A stretch of 64,000 nt of DNA from Ancylobacter novellus DSM 506 (GCF_000092925.1 NC_014217.1:4154001-4218000); one strand, 5' to 3'. Shown: positions 26,646 to 35,368, numbered from the stretch's first letter. Notes: generated by a model from the sequence alone, not told the origin. A program made the numbers and translations.

Positions 26646-27148
26646 TCCATGTCTGCCCGCTGTCCCGCCTCGAAGAGACCGTCGTCCGCACCAGGGCGGC
26701 GCATATCCTCAGCGTGATCAATCTCGGCACGCCGGTGGTGCGGCCGACCGGGATCAGCGAGGAGAACCATCTCTTCGTCGGCATGAACGACATCGTCGCC
26801 CCGCAGGAGGGGCTGATCCACCCGGCCGCCGAGCATGTCGACGCCATTCTCGGCTTCGCCCGCCGCTGGCCGCGCTCGGCGCCGCTGGTGGTGCATTGCT
26901 ATGCCGGCATCAGCCGCTCCACCGCCTCGGCCTATATCGCCGCCTGCGCGCTGGCGCCCGAGCGCGACGAGGCGGAGATCGCCCTGGCCTTGCGCGCCGC
27001 CTCGCCGGTGGCGACGCCGAACGCGCTGATCGTCTCGCTCGCCGACGCGGCGCTCGGCCGGAACGGCCGCATGGTCGCCGCCATCGCCGCCATCGGCCGC
27101 GGCGCCGACGCCTTCGAGAACGAGCCCTTCGAGCTCAGCCTGGCGTAA
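26642..27148 (+). CDS. Tyrosine-phosphatase-superfamily protein
   Basis: A 168-aa compact protein with the P-loop H-C-x5-R-S in VVHCYAGISRSTASAYI (Cys86, Arg92) and a candidate general acid Asp50. The motif marks the cysteine phosphatase superfamily (protein-tyrosine or dual-specificity type). Last gene of the ygfZ-tag-HD operon; ATG overlaps the HD gene stop by 4 bp. Substrate unknown; pairing with an HD hydrolase suggests a small phosphorylated metabolite is as likely as a protein. Confidence 0.82.
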   Translation: MIHVCPLSRLEETVVRTRAAHILSVINLGTPVVRPTGISEENHLFVGMNDIVAPQEGLIHPAAEHVDAILGFARRWPRSAPLVVHCYAGISRSTASAYIAACALAPERDEAEIALALRAASPVATPNALIVSLADAALGRNGRMVAAIAAIGRGADAFENEPFELSLA

Positions 27149-27345
27149 CCCGGATTCCCATCAGCTGAAGCCATGACCGCTCTGGCGGGCCGCCGCGCGT
27201 GCGTGCATCATGCGACGCTCGCATGAGGTGTGCCGCGCATGGCGCGCCGCGCGAGCGACCGACAGGCCGGCTGCGGGAGCCGGCCGGGCCGGGGAGTCGA
27301 TTTGAGAAGGCGCGGAACGGGCCGCGCTGATTGGGGAGCGTTATC

Positions 27346-27855
27346 ATGAATAGGACGATGAAGGTCGCCGTGGCGGCCGCGCTTTTGCTTGGCCTGACGG
27401 CGGGGGCTGAGGCGCAGAGCACCAAGCCGAAGGACGCCCGCGTGAAGCGCGGCGAATATCTCGCCACCATCATGGATTGCGGCGGCTGCCATACGCCGGG
27501 CGTGTTCTTCGGCAAGCCGGACGCCAGCCGTCCTTTCGCCGGCTCGGAGGTCGGCTTCCAGATCCCCGGCCTCGGCGTGTTCTTCCCGCCGAACCTGACG
27601 CCGGACAAGGCGACCGGGCTCGGCAGTTGGAGCGAGAAGGAGATCATCGCCGCCATCCGCACCGGCACGCGTCCGGACGGGCGGGTGCTGGCGCCGGTCA
27701 TGCCCTACAAGCATTACGGCGCGCTGACCGACGCCGACGCCTCGGCGCTGGCCGCCTATCTGAAGAGCCTACCGCCGGTGTCGAACCAGGTGCCGGCGAT
27801 GACCGGCCCCTCGGAGAAGCCGTCGGGACCGTATCTGACGGTGGCCATGCCGTAG
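27346..27855 (+). CDS. Class I c-type cytochrome, exported
   Basis: A 169-aa periplasmic electron carrier. It has a signal peptide (MKVAVAAALLLGLTAGAEAQ), one heme site CGGCH (residues 45-49), and a likely axial Met in APVMPYKHYGAL. ATG 27346 is preceded by GGGGAG; an in-frame codon at 27331 is rejected. The partner oxidase or dehydrogenase is not nearby. A type seen as the cytochrome subunit of alcohol or aldehyde dehydrogenases, which is only a comparison. Confidence 0.87.
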   Translation: MNRTMKVAVAAALLLGLTAGAEAQSTKPKDARVKRGEYLATIMDCGGCHTPGVFFGKPDASRPFAGSEVGFQIPGLGVFFPPNLTPDKATGLGSWSEKEIIAAIRTGTRPDGRVLAPVMPYKHYGALTDADASALAAYLKSLPPVSNQVPAMTGPSEKPSGPYLTVAMP

Positions 27856-27870
27856 GGACGTCACGCAAGC

Positions 27871-28141
27871 CGTCATCCCGGCCGGAGCCGAAGGCGGAGG
27901 GCCGGGATCGCGTGACGATCTCTTCCTGAGAGCGCGACGTAGATGGGATGCGCCAATCCCATGCAAGGACCGTCATCCCCGGGCTCGGCCCGGGGATCCA
28001 CGACCTGCCGGTGCGCCGGGTCCTACCGAAATCGTGGATGGCCGGGCCAAGCCCGGCCATGACGGGCATCCAGGCATCCCGGTAATAACGACTTCTTGGA
28101 CGATCCCGGATACGGCCTCGCGGCCGTTCCGGGATGACGTC
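27871..28141. repeat. Cluster of three REP-like elements
   Basis: The 311-bp gap between the convergent cytochrome and L,D-transpeptidase genes is almost filled by palindromic repeats. They are a type B fragment (27871-27910), a full type A element (27971-28064, GTCATCCCCGGGCTCGGCCC opening and GGCCGGGCCAAGC plus CCGGCCATGACGG closing) and a further type B-like hairpin (28102-28141, GATCCCGGATACGGCC / GGCCGTTCCGGGATGAC). No gene is seen here. Confidence 0.8.
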
Positions 28142-28166
28142 GTCGTGGGAGCGAGTCGACGAAAGC

Positions 28167-28844
28167 TCAGCTCACCGGCGTGCCGCGGGCCGGCAGGACG
28201 ACGACGCGGGTGCCGGTCGGCGCGCGGCGGAACAGGTCGATGATGTCCTGGTTCATGAAGCGCACGCAGCCCGAGGACACCATGGTGCCGATGGTCCAGG
28301 GCTCGGTGGTGCCGTGCAGGCGGTACAGCGTGTCCTGACCGTCCTTGTAGATGTAGAGCGCGCGCGGCCCCAGCGGGTTGTCCAGGCCGCCGGCCATGCC
28401 GTTGGCATAGGGGCCATAACGCTCGGGCTCGCGCGCGATCATGTTCGGGGTCGGCGTCCAGCGCGGCCAACTCGCCTTGCGGGCGATGATGCCCTCGCCG
28501 CGGAAGTTGAAGCCTTCCTCCTTGCCGACGCCAACGCCGTAGCGCAGCGCTCGCCCGTTGCCGAGCACCAGATAGGCGTGGCGCTCGTTCGGATCGACGA
28601 CGATGGTGCCGGCCGGGTAGCGGGTCTGGTAGGCCACCTCCTGGCGCAGGAAGCGCGGATCCACCTTCGACAGATCCACCGCCGGCACCGGGAACGGCTC
28701 GTCGGTGATCGCCCCGTACATGCTGAGATATTGCGGGTCCATGGAGGCCGGCAGCACGCGCATGCCACCCGCATTCGGGTTGCTGGCGCAGCCGGCGAGG
28801 GCGACGGGGGCGGCGAGAAGGAACAGACGACGGTCGAGGAGCAT
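28167..28844 (-). CDS. L,D-transpeptidase (YkuD) lipoprotein
   Basis: Forms 3-3 or lipoprotein cross-links in peptidoglycan. The 225-aa product has a lipobox (VALAGCAS) after a short hydrophobic segment, so it is probably anchored in the outer or inner membrane. The YkuD active site is visible as LHGTTEPWTIGTMVSSGCVRF with catalytic Cys and the upstream His. ATG 28844 puts the lipobox at the right depth; in-frame residues to 28880 are dropped. Confidence 0.92.
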   Translation of the reverse strand: MLLDRRLFLLAAPVALAGCASNPNAGGMRVLPASMDPQYLSMYGAITDEPFPVPAVDLSKVDPRFLRQEVAYQTRYPAGTIVVDPNERHAYLVLGNGRALRYGVGVGKEEGFNFRGEGIIARKASWPRWTPTPNMIAREPERYGPYANGMAGGLDNPLGPRALYIYKDGQDTLYRLHGTTEPWTIGTMVSSGCVRFMNQDIIDLFRRAPTGTRVVVLPARGTPVS

Positions 28845-29220
28845 GGTTCGCACAACAGTGAAAGGGACAGCAGGCCTCACCTATAAGCGCGGGGCGCCGA
28901 TTTGCTCCGTACCGGGAGGTTCACGGTGGCGTTATGGGTTGCATTCGCCCCCTGCTGTGGCGCAAACGCCTCACCTGCCAAGGGGTTGCCGGGCGACGCT
29001 GCATCTTCCGCTGCGGCACTTTCCATCAGTATTCCTGATGCTCATACTGAAAATAATTTGTTTCTCTACATGCAGTCGCGAAGGCTAATTTCACATAGCG
29101 ATGCGGTATGCCGCCGCGGCGTGACCGCCGCCGCCGGGGCACCTTATCGGGTGGCGCCGCGGTCCGCGTGTGCTTCCTAATCGACCGCGCCTGCCTGCTC
29201 CAATTGCCCGAGGTCCGTCC
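28845..29220. other. Divergent intergenic region with AT-rich patch and palindrome
   Basis: 376 bp between the divergent L,D-transpeptidase and MFS genes, with no credible gene. CATCAG-TATTC-CTGATG at 29024-29040 is a perfect 6-bp inverted repeat next to an AT-rich stretch (GAAAATAATTTGTTTC), a plausible operator/promoter site for the MFS gene. GC-rich hairpins follow at about 29108-29140. Confidence 0.4.
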
Positions 29221-30459
29221 ATGTCTGCCGCCACGAGCCCCGCTCCGCGCCCCAGCCTTGCCGCCCGCGCCCCGCTGCTCGTGGTGCTGTGCGGCTGCAT
29301 GATCGCCATGCTGACCTTCGGGCCGCGCGCTTCCTCCGGCATCTTCCTCCTTCCGATGACCGGCGAATATGGCTGGGGCCGTGACACTTTCGGCCTCGCC
29401 ATCGCCATTCAGAACCTGCTCTGGGGCGTCGGCACGCCCTTCGCCGGCGCCATCGCCGACCGCTTCGGCGTCGTCCGGGTGCTGTGGGCCGGTGCGGTGC
29501 TCTATGCGCTCGGCCTCGTGTTGATGGCCTTCTCGGCCACGCCCGGCATGCTGCACCTCTCCGCCGGCGTCATGATCGGCTTCGGCCTGTCGGGCTGTTC
29601 CTTCAACATCGTGCTCGCCGCCTTCGGCAAGATGCTGCCGGAGAAGTGGCGGCCGATCTCCTTCGGCGCCGGCACGGCTGCGGGCTCCTTCGGCCAGTTC
29701 CTGTTCCCGCCGCTCGCCGCGGGATTGAACACCACCATCGGCTGGCACCAGACGCTGATCGTGTTCGGCGCCGCCATGCTGCTGGTCATGCCCTTCGCGC
29801 TGGCGCTGGCGACGCCGAAGCCGACGGTGAAGGCGCATGAGCCCCAGCAGTCGATCGGCGGCGCGCTGGGCGAGGCGTTCCGCCACCCCAGCTACATCTA
29901 TTTGGTGCTCGGCTTCTTCACCTGCGGCTTCCAGCTCGCCTTCGTCACCACCCATCTGCCGGCCTATCTCACCGACCGCGGCCTGTCGCTGACCATAGGT
30001 GGCTGGACGCTGGCGGTGATCGGCCTCGCCAACATGGTCGGCTCGCTCAGCTCGGGCTGGCTGTCGAGTCGCATGTCGCGGCGCTATCTGCTGTCGGCGA
30101 TCTATTTCGGCCGCGGCATCGCCATCGCCGCCTTCGTGCTGCTGCCGGCCTCGCCCGTCACCTCCATCGGCTTCGGCATCGTGCTGGGGCTGCTGTGGCT
30201 CTCCACCGTGCCGCCGACCTCCGGGCTGGTGATGCTGATGTTCGGCACGCGCTACCTTGCCATGCTCTACGGCTTCGCCTTCTTCAGCCACCAGGTCGGC
30301 GGCTTCCTCGGCGTGTGGCTCGGCGGCGTGCTCTATGAGCAGCTCGGCTCCTACGACTTCGTCTGGTGGCTGGCGGTGGCGCTCAGCTTCGCCTCCGCCG
30401 CCATCAACCTGCCGATCGTCGAGCGGCCGGTGGAACGAGGCGAGCCGGCGCGGGCCTGA
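29221..30459 (+). CDS. MFS transporter, oxalate/formate antiporter-like
   Basis: A 412-aa inner-membrane carrier with about 12 hydrophobic helices in two halves. The conserved loop between helices 2 and 3 is in GAIADRFGVVRVLW, and FLLPMTGEYGWGRDTFGLA resembles the oxalate/formate antiporter and monocarboxylate branch. ATG 29221 is taken; in-frame residues from 29170 are rejected as Pro/Arg-rich leader. Substrate unknown. Confidence 0.85.
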   Translation: MSAATSPAPRPSLAARAPLLVVLCGCMIAMLTFGPRASSGIFLLPMTGEYGWGRDTFGLAIAIQNLLWGVGTPFAGAIADRFGVVRVLWAGAVLYALGLVLMAFSATPGMLHLSAGVMIGFGLSGCSFNIVLAAFGKMLPEKWRPISFGAGTAAGSFGQFLFPPLAAGLNTTIGWHQTLIVFGAAMLLVMPFALALATPKPTVKAHEPQQSIGGALGEAFRHPSYIYLVLGFFTCGFQLAFVTTHLPAYLTDRGLSLTIGGWTLAVIGLANMVGSLSSGWLSSRMSRRYLLSAIYFGRGIAIAAFVLLPASPVTSIGFGIVLGLLWLSTVPPTSGLVMLMFGTRYLAMLYGFAFFSHQVGGFLGVWLGGVLYEQLGSYDFVWWLAVALSFASAAINLPIVERPVERGEPARA

Positions 30460-30636
30460 ATCGGCCCGCGCGTTTGCGCGACATTAACCATCGTCCTTCA
30501 TCATGGTGCTGTGGTGCCGGAGGCGTTGCGCCGATGCCACAGTGCGGAAGTCGCGTGCCTTGCGGTGAGGGGCCGGCATGCCGCTCTGCCTTGACAAGAC
30601 AGGGCTTTCGCAGCGCATCGTAACCCGTTCCCAGCG

Positions 30637-31182
30637 ATGGACCCCGTAATGCGCTCTACCCCTGCCCTTCTGGCCGCTGCGTTCGTCGCCGCCTTTCTGG
30701 CGGTGCCGGCGGCGGCCGAGACGCTGAACGCGCAGCAGGCGCAGCGCTTCGTGATGGGCCGGACCTTCACCTACACCTGCTACGAGGGCACGGTCGGCTC
30801 CGGCCGCATCATGCCGGACGGCTCGGTCGCCGGCACCATCCAAATGCGCGGCAAGGGCGCGGCGCGCTATGTCACCTTGCCGGCGGGCACCATCCTCGTG
30901 AAGGGCCAGGCGGTCTGCGCCAAGCTCAAGGGCATGGCGTTCCAGCCCTGCTTCGACGTGGAGAAGACCAGCGAGGCCAGCTTCCGCGGCAACCTCGCCG
31001 GCGCCAACCGGCTGTGGTGCGAGTTCAAGCGCGGCGGCAGCGGGCGCACCCGGCTCGCCGAACGGTCGAACCGCGCGCCGGCCAAGCGGGCGGTGTCACG
31101 CGCGCAGACCGTGCCGGTCGAATCCAAGGCGCTCGACGCGCCGGCCGACACCAAGACCGTCGAAGCCGATATGCCGAACTGA
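30637..31182 (+). CDS. Exported small cysteine-containing protein, unknown function
   Basis: A 181-aa protein with a signal peptide (LLAAAFVAAFLAVPAAAE). The mature part has four cysteines (in YTCYEG, AVCAKL, QPCFDV and LWCEFK) that could form two disulfides, followed by a basic Ala/Arg-rich tail. ATG 30637 and 30649 are both possible starts and neither has a clear Shine-Dalgarno. No domain was recognised by eye. Codon use matches the neighbours. Confidence 0.7.
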   Translation: MDPVMRSTPALLAAAFVAAFLAVPAAAETLNAQQAQRFVMGRTFTYTCYEGTVGSGRIMPDGSVAGTIQMRGKGAARYVTLPAGTILVKGQAVCAKLKGMAFQPCFDVEKTSEASFRGNLAGANRLWCEFKRGGSGRTRLAERSNRAPAKRAVSRAQTVPVESKALDAPADTKTVEADMPN

Positions 31183-31346
31183 GCCGGCGGACCGCTTTCA
31201 GTCCTCCTGTCAATCCGACGACATTGCGCTGACGCAATAACGCTACGTCATTCGTGGCTATCGTGTTGCGCGGAGCGGTGGAGTACCTCGAAGTCACTTC
31301 AGGCGTCGACCTGACTTCGACACTCCAACCTTCCGCGAGACCAGCC

Positions 31347-31772
31347 ATGATCGATTCCCGTACCGCGCCCTATGGCGTCTTCCTGCTCCGCGTGGCGCTC
31401 GGCGCCATGTGGGTGTCGCACGCGCTGCTGAAATATGTCGTCTTCACCATTCCCGGCTTCGCCGGCTTTCTCGGCAGCCTCGGCCTGCCGGAGGCGCTGG
31501 CCTGGCCGGTGGTCCTCGCCGAGCTTATCGGCGGCCTGTTGATCCTCGTCGGCTTCTATGCCCGCCACGTCGCGCTGCTGCTGATCCCGGTGATGGCCGG
31601 CGCCATGAGCGTGCACATCCCCAATGGCTGGCTGTTCTCGGCCACCGGCGGCGGCTGGGAATATCCCGCCTTCCTGATCGTGACGTCCTTCGCGCTCTGG
31701 CTGATCGGCGACGGCGCCTTCGCCCTGCGCTCGCGCCCGCTGTTCTTCGTCGGCCGCCCCGCCGTGGCGTGA
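31347..31772 (+). CDS. DoxX family membrane protein
   Basis: A 141-aa inner-membrane protein with four hydrophobic helices. The N-terminal GVFLLRVALGAMWVSHALLK and the LAELIGGLLILVGFYAR helix are DoxX signatures. Such proteins are linked to thiosulfate oxidation, redox stress or carotenoid handling, but the role here is not clear. ATG 31347 chosen; in-frame residues from 31254 are rejected. A bidirectional terminator follows. Confidence 0.85.
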   Translation: MIDSRTAPYGVFLLRVALGAMWVSHALLKYVVFTIPGFAGFLGSLGLPEALAWPVVLAELIGGLLILVGFYARHVALLLIPVMAGAMSVHIPNGWLFSATGGGWEYPAFLIVTSFALWLIGDGAFALRSRPLFFVGRPAVA

Positions 31773-31786
31773 CGATTCCCGAATGA

Positions 31787-31821
31787 AAAAAGGGGCGCGC
31801 CGCGAGGCTCGCCCCTTTTCC
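31787..31821. terminator. Bidirectional intrinsic terminator
   Basis: AAAAGGGGCG and CGCCCCTTTT arms flank a short loop, giving a T-run on either strand. It sits between the convergent DoxX gene and the TPR gene, so it can end both transcripts. Confidence 0.75.
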
Positions 31822-31846
31822 TTGTCCGTCGGCCGAACGTCGGCCG

Positions 31847-33640
31847 TCAGCCGCCATTGCCTTTCTGGGCCGCCTTCTGCGGCTCGGACGGGGCGACGAC
31901 CTCGGTCTTCTGCACTTCGCCGCCCTTCGCCTTGATGCGCTCGGCTTCGTCGAGGCCGACGGCGATCTTGCGCTCGATGTCGGCGAGCTCGTCCGCGTCC
32001 GGCTTCAGGTCGCGGGCATGGTTCCACTTGAACCGCGCCTCCAGCTTGCGGCCGACCTTCCAGTAGGCGTCGCCGAGATGGTCGTTGATCACCGTCTCGT
32101 TCGGCTTCAATTCGACCGCGCGCTCCAGTTCGCGCACGGCGTCGTCGTAATGGCCGGTGCGGTAATAGGCCCAGCCGAGGCTGTCGATGAAGAAGCCGTC
32201 GTCCGGGCGCAGCGTCACCGCCTTGCGGATCATCTCCGTGCCCTGATCGAGGTTCACTCCCTGATCGATCCAGCTATAGCCGAGATAGTTCAGTACATGC
32301 GGCTGGTCCGGCTTGAGCTCCAGCGCCTTCTTCAGGTCGGCTTCCGACTTCGCCCATTCCTTCGAACGCTCGTAGCAGGTGCCGCGGAAGTAGAAGAGCA
32401 TCCAGTCATTGGCCGACGGCGTCTTCAGCTGGCCGATCGCCTTGTCGTAGACGGCGGCGGCGTCGGCGTACTTCTCGTTGGAGCGCAGCACGTCGCCGAG
32501 CGCCATCAGCGCGCGCATGTCCTTCGGATTGGCCGCGACGACCTTCTCCAGCGAAGCGCGCGCCTCGTCGAACTTGTCGACGGCGTCGAGGTTCAGCGCC
32601 CGCTGCACCTCGGCATTCACCTTGAAGGGCGAGGAGGCCGGCACGCGCTCATAGAGCGCGATGGCGTCATCGTGCCGCTTCATCGATTCGAAGAGATCCG
32701 CCAGCGTGATGTCGATCAGCGGGTGCGAGGGGTCGAGCCAGCGGCCGAGCTGGAGATAGACCAGGGCGAGGTCCTCGCCGCCCTGGCGGCCGAGCGCTGC
32801 ACCGAGGCCGTAGAGCACTTCCGCCGCGCCGGCGGCGGGCGTCGACACCAGAGCCGGCAGGGTGCGGCCCGCCTCGAGCTGCTCCAGCGAGCGGGCGACC
32901 AGCGGGTCGTTCGGCACCAGCTTGTCGAAGGCCTCGTAGGTCTCGACCGCCAGCTTCTTGTTGCCGCTGCGCGAGGCCCAGCGCGCATAGGCGTCCACCA
33001 CGCGCAGGGTGCGCGGGTCGATCTTGAGCGCCGCGTCCAGCCGCGGGCCGGCTTCCTTCTTCATGCCGGCGGCATCGAGGATCAGCCCGGCGTGGAAGTC
33101 CTTGAAGCTCGCATACCATTCCGGCCCCTGCAGCTCGTCGATCATGGCGACGGCGGTCTTGGGGTTGCCGGAGCCGAATTGGCTCCAGGCGCTGAGCAGG
33201 GTGGCGTTGAGTTCGGCGATGGCGCCCTGGCCGGCCCGGCGCAGATTGCTGCGGGCGGTGACGTACTGCTTGGTCTTGATGGCGCGAACGCCGAGCACGA
33301 GCCGCGCCAGCGTATGCTCGGGATCGATGCGCACGATGCGCTGGGCGAGGTCCACCGCCTCGTCGACCGAGCCTTCGGCGAGCAAAGTGAGGAAGGCGCG
33401 CTCCATCAGTTCGCCATTGCGCGGGAACATGCGCACCAGCTCACGGTAATAGGCGGCAGCGGCGCCGGTGTCGCGCTCAGCGATGGCGAGGCGGGCGGCG
33501 AGATAGTTGCCGGCCGGCGCGGAGCGGGCGATGAAATCGGACGGAGGGGCCTCCGCCAGCGCCGGCGAGGCCGCGCCCAGCGCCGTGAGCATTGCGAGAA
33601 TGGCCGCTCCCGGCCGCAGCGACAAGCGTCGGAACGTCAA
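31847..33640 (-). CDS. Exported tetratricopeptide-repeat protein
   Basis: A 597-aa TPR solenoid with a signal peptide (LRPGAAILAMLTALGAASPALAE), so it acts in the periplasm or outer membrane. At least ten TPR-like helix pairs are seen; clear repeats are AIALYERVPASSPFK, DFFIDSLGWAYYRTGHYDDA-type units and HVLNYLGYSWIDQG near the C terminus. The start is TTG 33640, preceded by GCAGGAGG at good spacing; in-frame codons upstream to 33691 would displace the signal peptide. Partner unknown; acts as a scaffold by family analogy. Confidence 0.87.
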   Translation of the reverse strand: MTFRRLSLRPGAAILAMLTALGAASPALAEAPPSDFIARSAPAGNYLAARLAIAERDTGAAAAYYRELVRMFPRNGELMERAFLTLLAEGSVDEAVDLAQRIVRIDPEHTLARLVLGVRAIKTKQYVTARSNLRRAGQGAIAELNATLLSAWSQFGSGNPKTAVAMIDELQGPEWYASFKDFHAGLILDAAGMKKEAGPRLDAALKIDPRTLRVVDAYARWASRSGNKKLAVETYEAFDKLVPNDPLVARSLEQLEAGRTLPALVSTPAAGAAEVLYGLGAALGRQGGEDLALVYLQLGRWLDPSHPLIDITLADLFESMKRHDDAIALYERVPASSPFKVNAEVQRALNLDAVDKFDEARASLEKVVAANPKDMRALMALGDVLRSNEKYADAAAVYDKAIGQLKTPSANDWMLFYFRGTCYERSKEWAKSEADLKKALELKPDQPHVLNYLGYSWIDQGVNLDQGTEMIRKAVTLRPDDGFFIDSLGWAYYRTGHYDDAVRELERAVELKPNETVINDHLGDAYWKVGRKLEARFKWNHARDLKPDADELADIERKIAVGLDEAERIKAKGGEVQKTEVVAPSEPQKAAQKGNGG

Positions 33641-33760
33641 AGCTAGAACCTCCTGCGGCAGACCACGCGGCACCGCATCCTGGCGGCGCACGGCCTCGGC
33701 CCCTTTCTGGCAGATTGGTCCTTTTTAGCCGCCCCTGCAATAACGAGAGGCTAATGCGGA

Positions 33761-33780
33761 CCGGGCCCCACAGGGCCCGG
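33761..33780. terminator. GC-rich hairpin, possible transcription end
   Basis: CCGGGCCC-CACA-GGGCCCGG is a perfect 8-bp stem just after the holin-family gene stop (minus strand). No T-run follows, so it could be a Rho-dependent end or an mRNA-stabilising hairpin. Confidence 0.35.
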
Positions 33781-33791
33781 ACACGAGATTG

Positions 33792-34202
33792 TCAAACACG
33801 TCGGCCGAGAATAAGGCCGATCAGCGCCGCGCCTGCTGCAATTGTGAGCACCGTCGACGCCTTGGGCGGCGGAGCGGGGCCGGGCGGCGGCGTCACCGGC
33901 GGGACGGCGCCGAGGCCGGGATAGGCGCCGTAGCCGAGCGGCGCCGGGCGCCGGCGCGTGCGCATCAGCGCGACGACGAGGAAGATCAGCCCGACGACGA
34001 GGGTGAAGCCGAAGATGATCAGCGCGCTGGTGGCCGGATCGTAGCGCTCGGCCAGCAGGATGAAGACCGCCACCAGAAGCGCGAACAGCGAGACGCTGAT
34101 GAGAAGCACGCCGATGGCGAGCAGGATCGCCGTCGTGGTGGCGCGCCGAACCGCGAAGCGCAGCTCGGCGCCGACGAGCCCGAGCAGGAGGCGGAGCATC
34201 AA
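33792..34202 (-). CDS. Phage-holin-family membrane protein (DUF1469-like)
   Basis: A 136-aa inner-membrane protein with two strong helices (TTTAILLAIGVLLISVSLFALLV and ALIIFGFTLVVGLIFLVVAL), a Pro/Gly-rich linker and a third C-terminal helix. It belongs to the family annotated as putative holin superfamily III. Together with the DUF883 gene that overlaps it by 4 bp (ATGA), it forms a stress-envelope operon under a candidate EcfG-type promoter, so a membrane role is more likely than lysis. Confidence 0.8.
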   Translation of the reverse strand: MMLRLLLGLVGAELRFAVRRATTTAILLAIGVLLISVSLFALLVAVFILLAERYDPATSALIIFGFTLVVGLIFLVVALMRTRRRPAPLGYGAYPGLGAVPPVTPPPGPAPPPKASTVLTIAAGAALIGLILGRRV

Positions 34203-34546
34203 CGGCTCCGCGACAGCAGGCCGAAGATGAAGCCGACCCCGAGCGCCGCCAGCACGGCGCCGTAGGGGTTGCGCTCTATGGCGGCGCCGACGTCGCCGCC
34301 GAGCGCCTGCGCCTTGCCCTTGGCATCCTCATAGGCGGCGAGGCCCTCGTCCATCAGGCCGGCAGCGGTGGCTTCGGCGCGGGCCTTGCCGGCGCGCACC
34401 CGGCTGGAGACCGCGTCGGCGGCGGCCTCGCCTTCCGCCCTGGCGATGGCGGCGAGCGTCTCGGCAAGCTTCGCGACGTCGCCCCGCAGCGCGGCGAGGT
34501 CGGCGGACAGCTTGGCGAAGTCTTCCTGAGCGTTCGGCTGAGCCAT
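34199..34546 (-). CDS. DUF883 (ElaB/YqjD-like) membrane-anchored protein
   Basis: A 115-aa protein with a heptad-like helical stretch (LSADLAALRGDVAKLAETLAAIA) and a C-terminal anchor ERNPYGAVLAALGVGFIFGLL, both typical of ElaB/YqjD, which tether ribosomes or respond to stress in stationary phase. ATG 34546 follows CAGGAGAT. First gene of a two-gene operon. A candidate general-stress promoter lies 39-64 bp upstream. Confidence 0.87.
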   Translation of the reverse strand: MAQPNAQEDFAKLSADLAALRGDVAKLAETLAAIARAEGEAAADAVSSRVRAGKARAEATAAGLMDEGLAAYEDAKGKAQALGGDVGAAIERNPYGAVLAALGVGFIFGLLSRSR

Positions 34547-34584
34547 GGGGATCTCCTGAAACCGGCTGACGGTGGACATCCCTC

Positions 34585-34610
34585 AACGCGGACGCCGTTA
34601 CCGAAGTTCC
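34585..34610 (-). promoter_or_regulatory. Candidate EcfG-type general stress promoter
   Basis: On the minus strand GGAAC (34610-34606), 17-bp spacer, CGTT (34588-34585). It exactly matches the alphaproteobacterial general stress consensus GGAAC-N16/17-CGTT. It lies between trmB and the DUF883 start. Confidence 0.6.
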
Positions 34611-34627
34611 CCGAGCATAGGCGGTAA

Positions 34628-35329
34628 TCAGAGGCGCCGGAACTCGTAATATCCCGGCAGGCGGCCCTCGCGCTTGGCCTTGGCCTCGTAGCGGGTGCCC
34701 GGCCAGCCCTCCCAGGGCCGCCGCCAGTCGTCGGCGCGCGCGGCGGTCCATTCGAAGCGCGGATCGGCGGTGAGCCGGCGCAGCGTCCAGGCGGCGTAGG
34801 ATTCGATGTCGGTGGCGAAGCGGAAGCGCCCGCCGGAGGCGAGGATGCGGGCGATGCGGGCGATGTTGTCGGCGCGCACGAAGCGCCGCTTCCAGTGCCG
34901 GCGCTTCGGCCAGGGGTCGGGATAGAGCAGGTCGACCTGGTCGAGCCCGCCCTCGGGGAGCCGATCGAGCAGTGGCACCACGTCGTCGCCGTGGAGACGG
35001 ACATTGGAAAGCCCGAGATCGGCGACCATCGCGGTCGCCTTGGCGATGCCGTTGATGAAGGCCTCGGCGCCGATGAAGCCGATGTCCGGATGGCGCTGCG
35101 CCTCGGAAATCAGGTGTTCGCCGCCGCCGAAGCCGATCTCCAGCCGAACCGCGCGCACGGGATGGGGGAACAGGTCGGCGAGCGGCCGGCCGGGCAGCGT
35201 GTCGAGATCGACGGCGAGGCGCGGCAGGTCGCGTTCGAGATGGTCGGCCTGCGCGGTGCGCAGCTTCTTGCCCTTGCGCCTTCCATAGAAGGCGGCACTG
35301 CGGGCGTTATCGTCGGCGGGTTCGGTCAT
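34628..35329 (-). CDS. trmB: tRNA (guanine-N(7)-)-methyltransferase
   Basis: Methylates N7 of G46 in tRNA variable loops, using SAM. The 233-aa product has the SAM motif LEIGFGGGEHLI, the YPDPWPKRRHWKRRFV signature and the FATDIESYAAW block, then the C-terminal GTRYEAKAKREGR. ATG 35329 (alternative in-frame start 35335). It lies downstream of metK behind a terminator hairpin, the order usual in Hyphomicrobiales. Confidence 0.95.
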   Translation of the reverse strand: MTEPADDNARSAAFYGRRKGKKLRTAQADHLERDLPRLAVDLDTLPGRPLADLFPHPVRAVRLEIGFGGGEHLISEAQRHPDIGFIGAEAFINGIAKATAMVADLGLSNVRLHGDDVVPLLDRLPEGGLDQVDLLYPDPWPKRRHWKRRFVRADNIARIARILASGGRFRFATDIESYAAWTLRRLTADPRFEWTAARADDWRRPWEGWPGTRYEAKAKREGRLPGYYEFRRL

Positions 35330-35336
35330 CGGCACA

Positions 35337-35368
35337 CAAAAGAGAAGGGCGGACGTCGCCGTCCGCCC
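35337..35368 (-). terminator. Intrinsic terminator after metK
   Basis: On the minus strand GGGCGGACG-GCGA-CGTCCGCCC is a 9-bp GC stem (35368-35347) followed by TTCTCTTTT. It lies 40 bp after the metK stop and 8 bp before the trmB start, so trmB may be read through or have its own promoter. Confidence 0.7.

Noticed and set aside
33792..34202. Prophage lysis gene
   Set aside because: The holin-family label alone does not imply a phage: no other phage gene is present and it pairs with a stress-type DUF883 gene.
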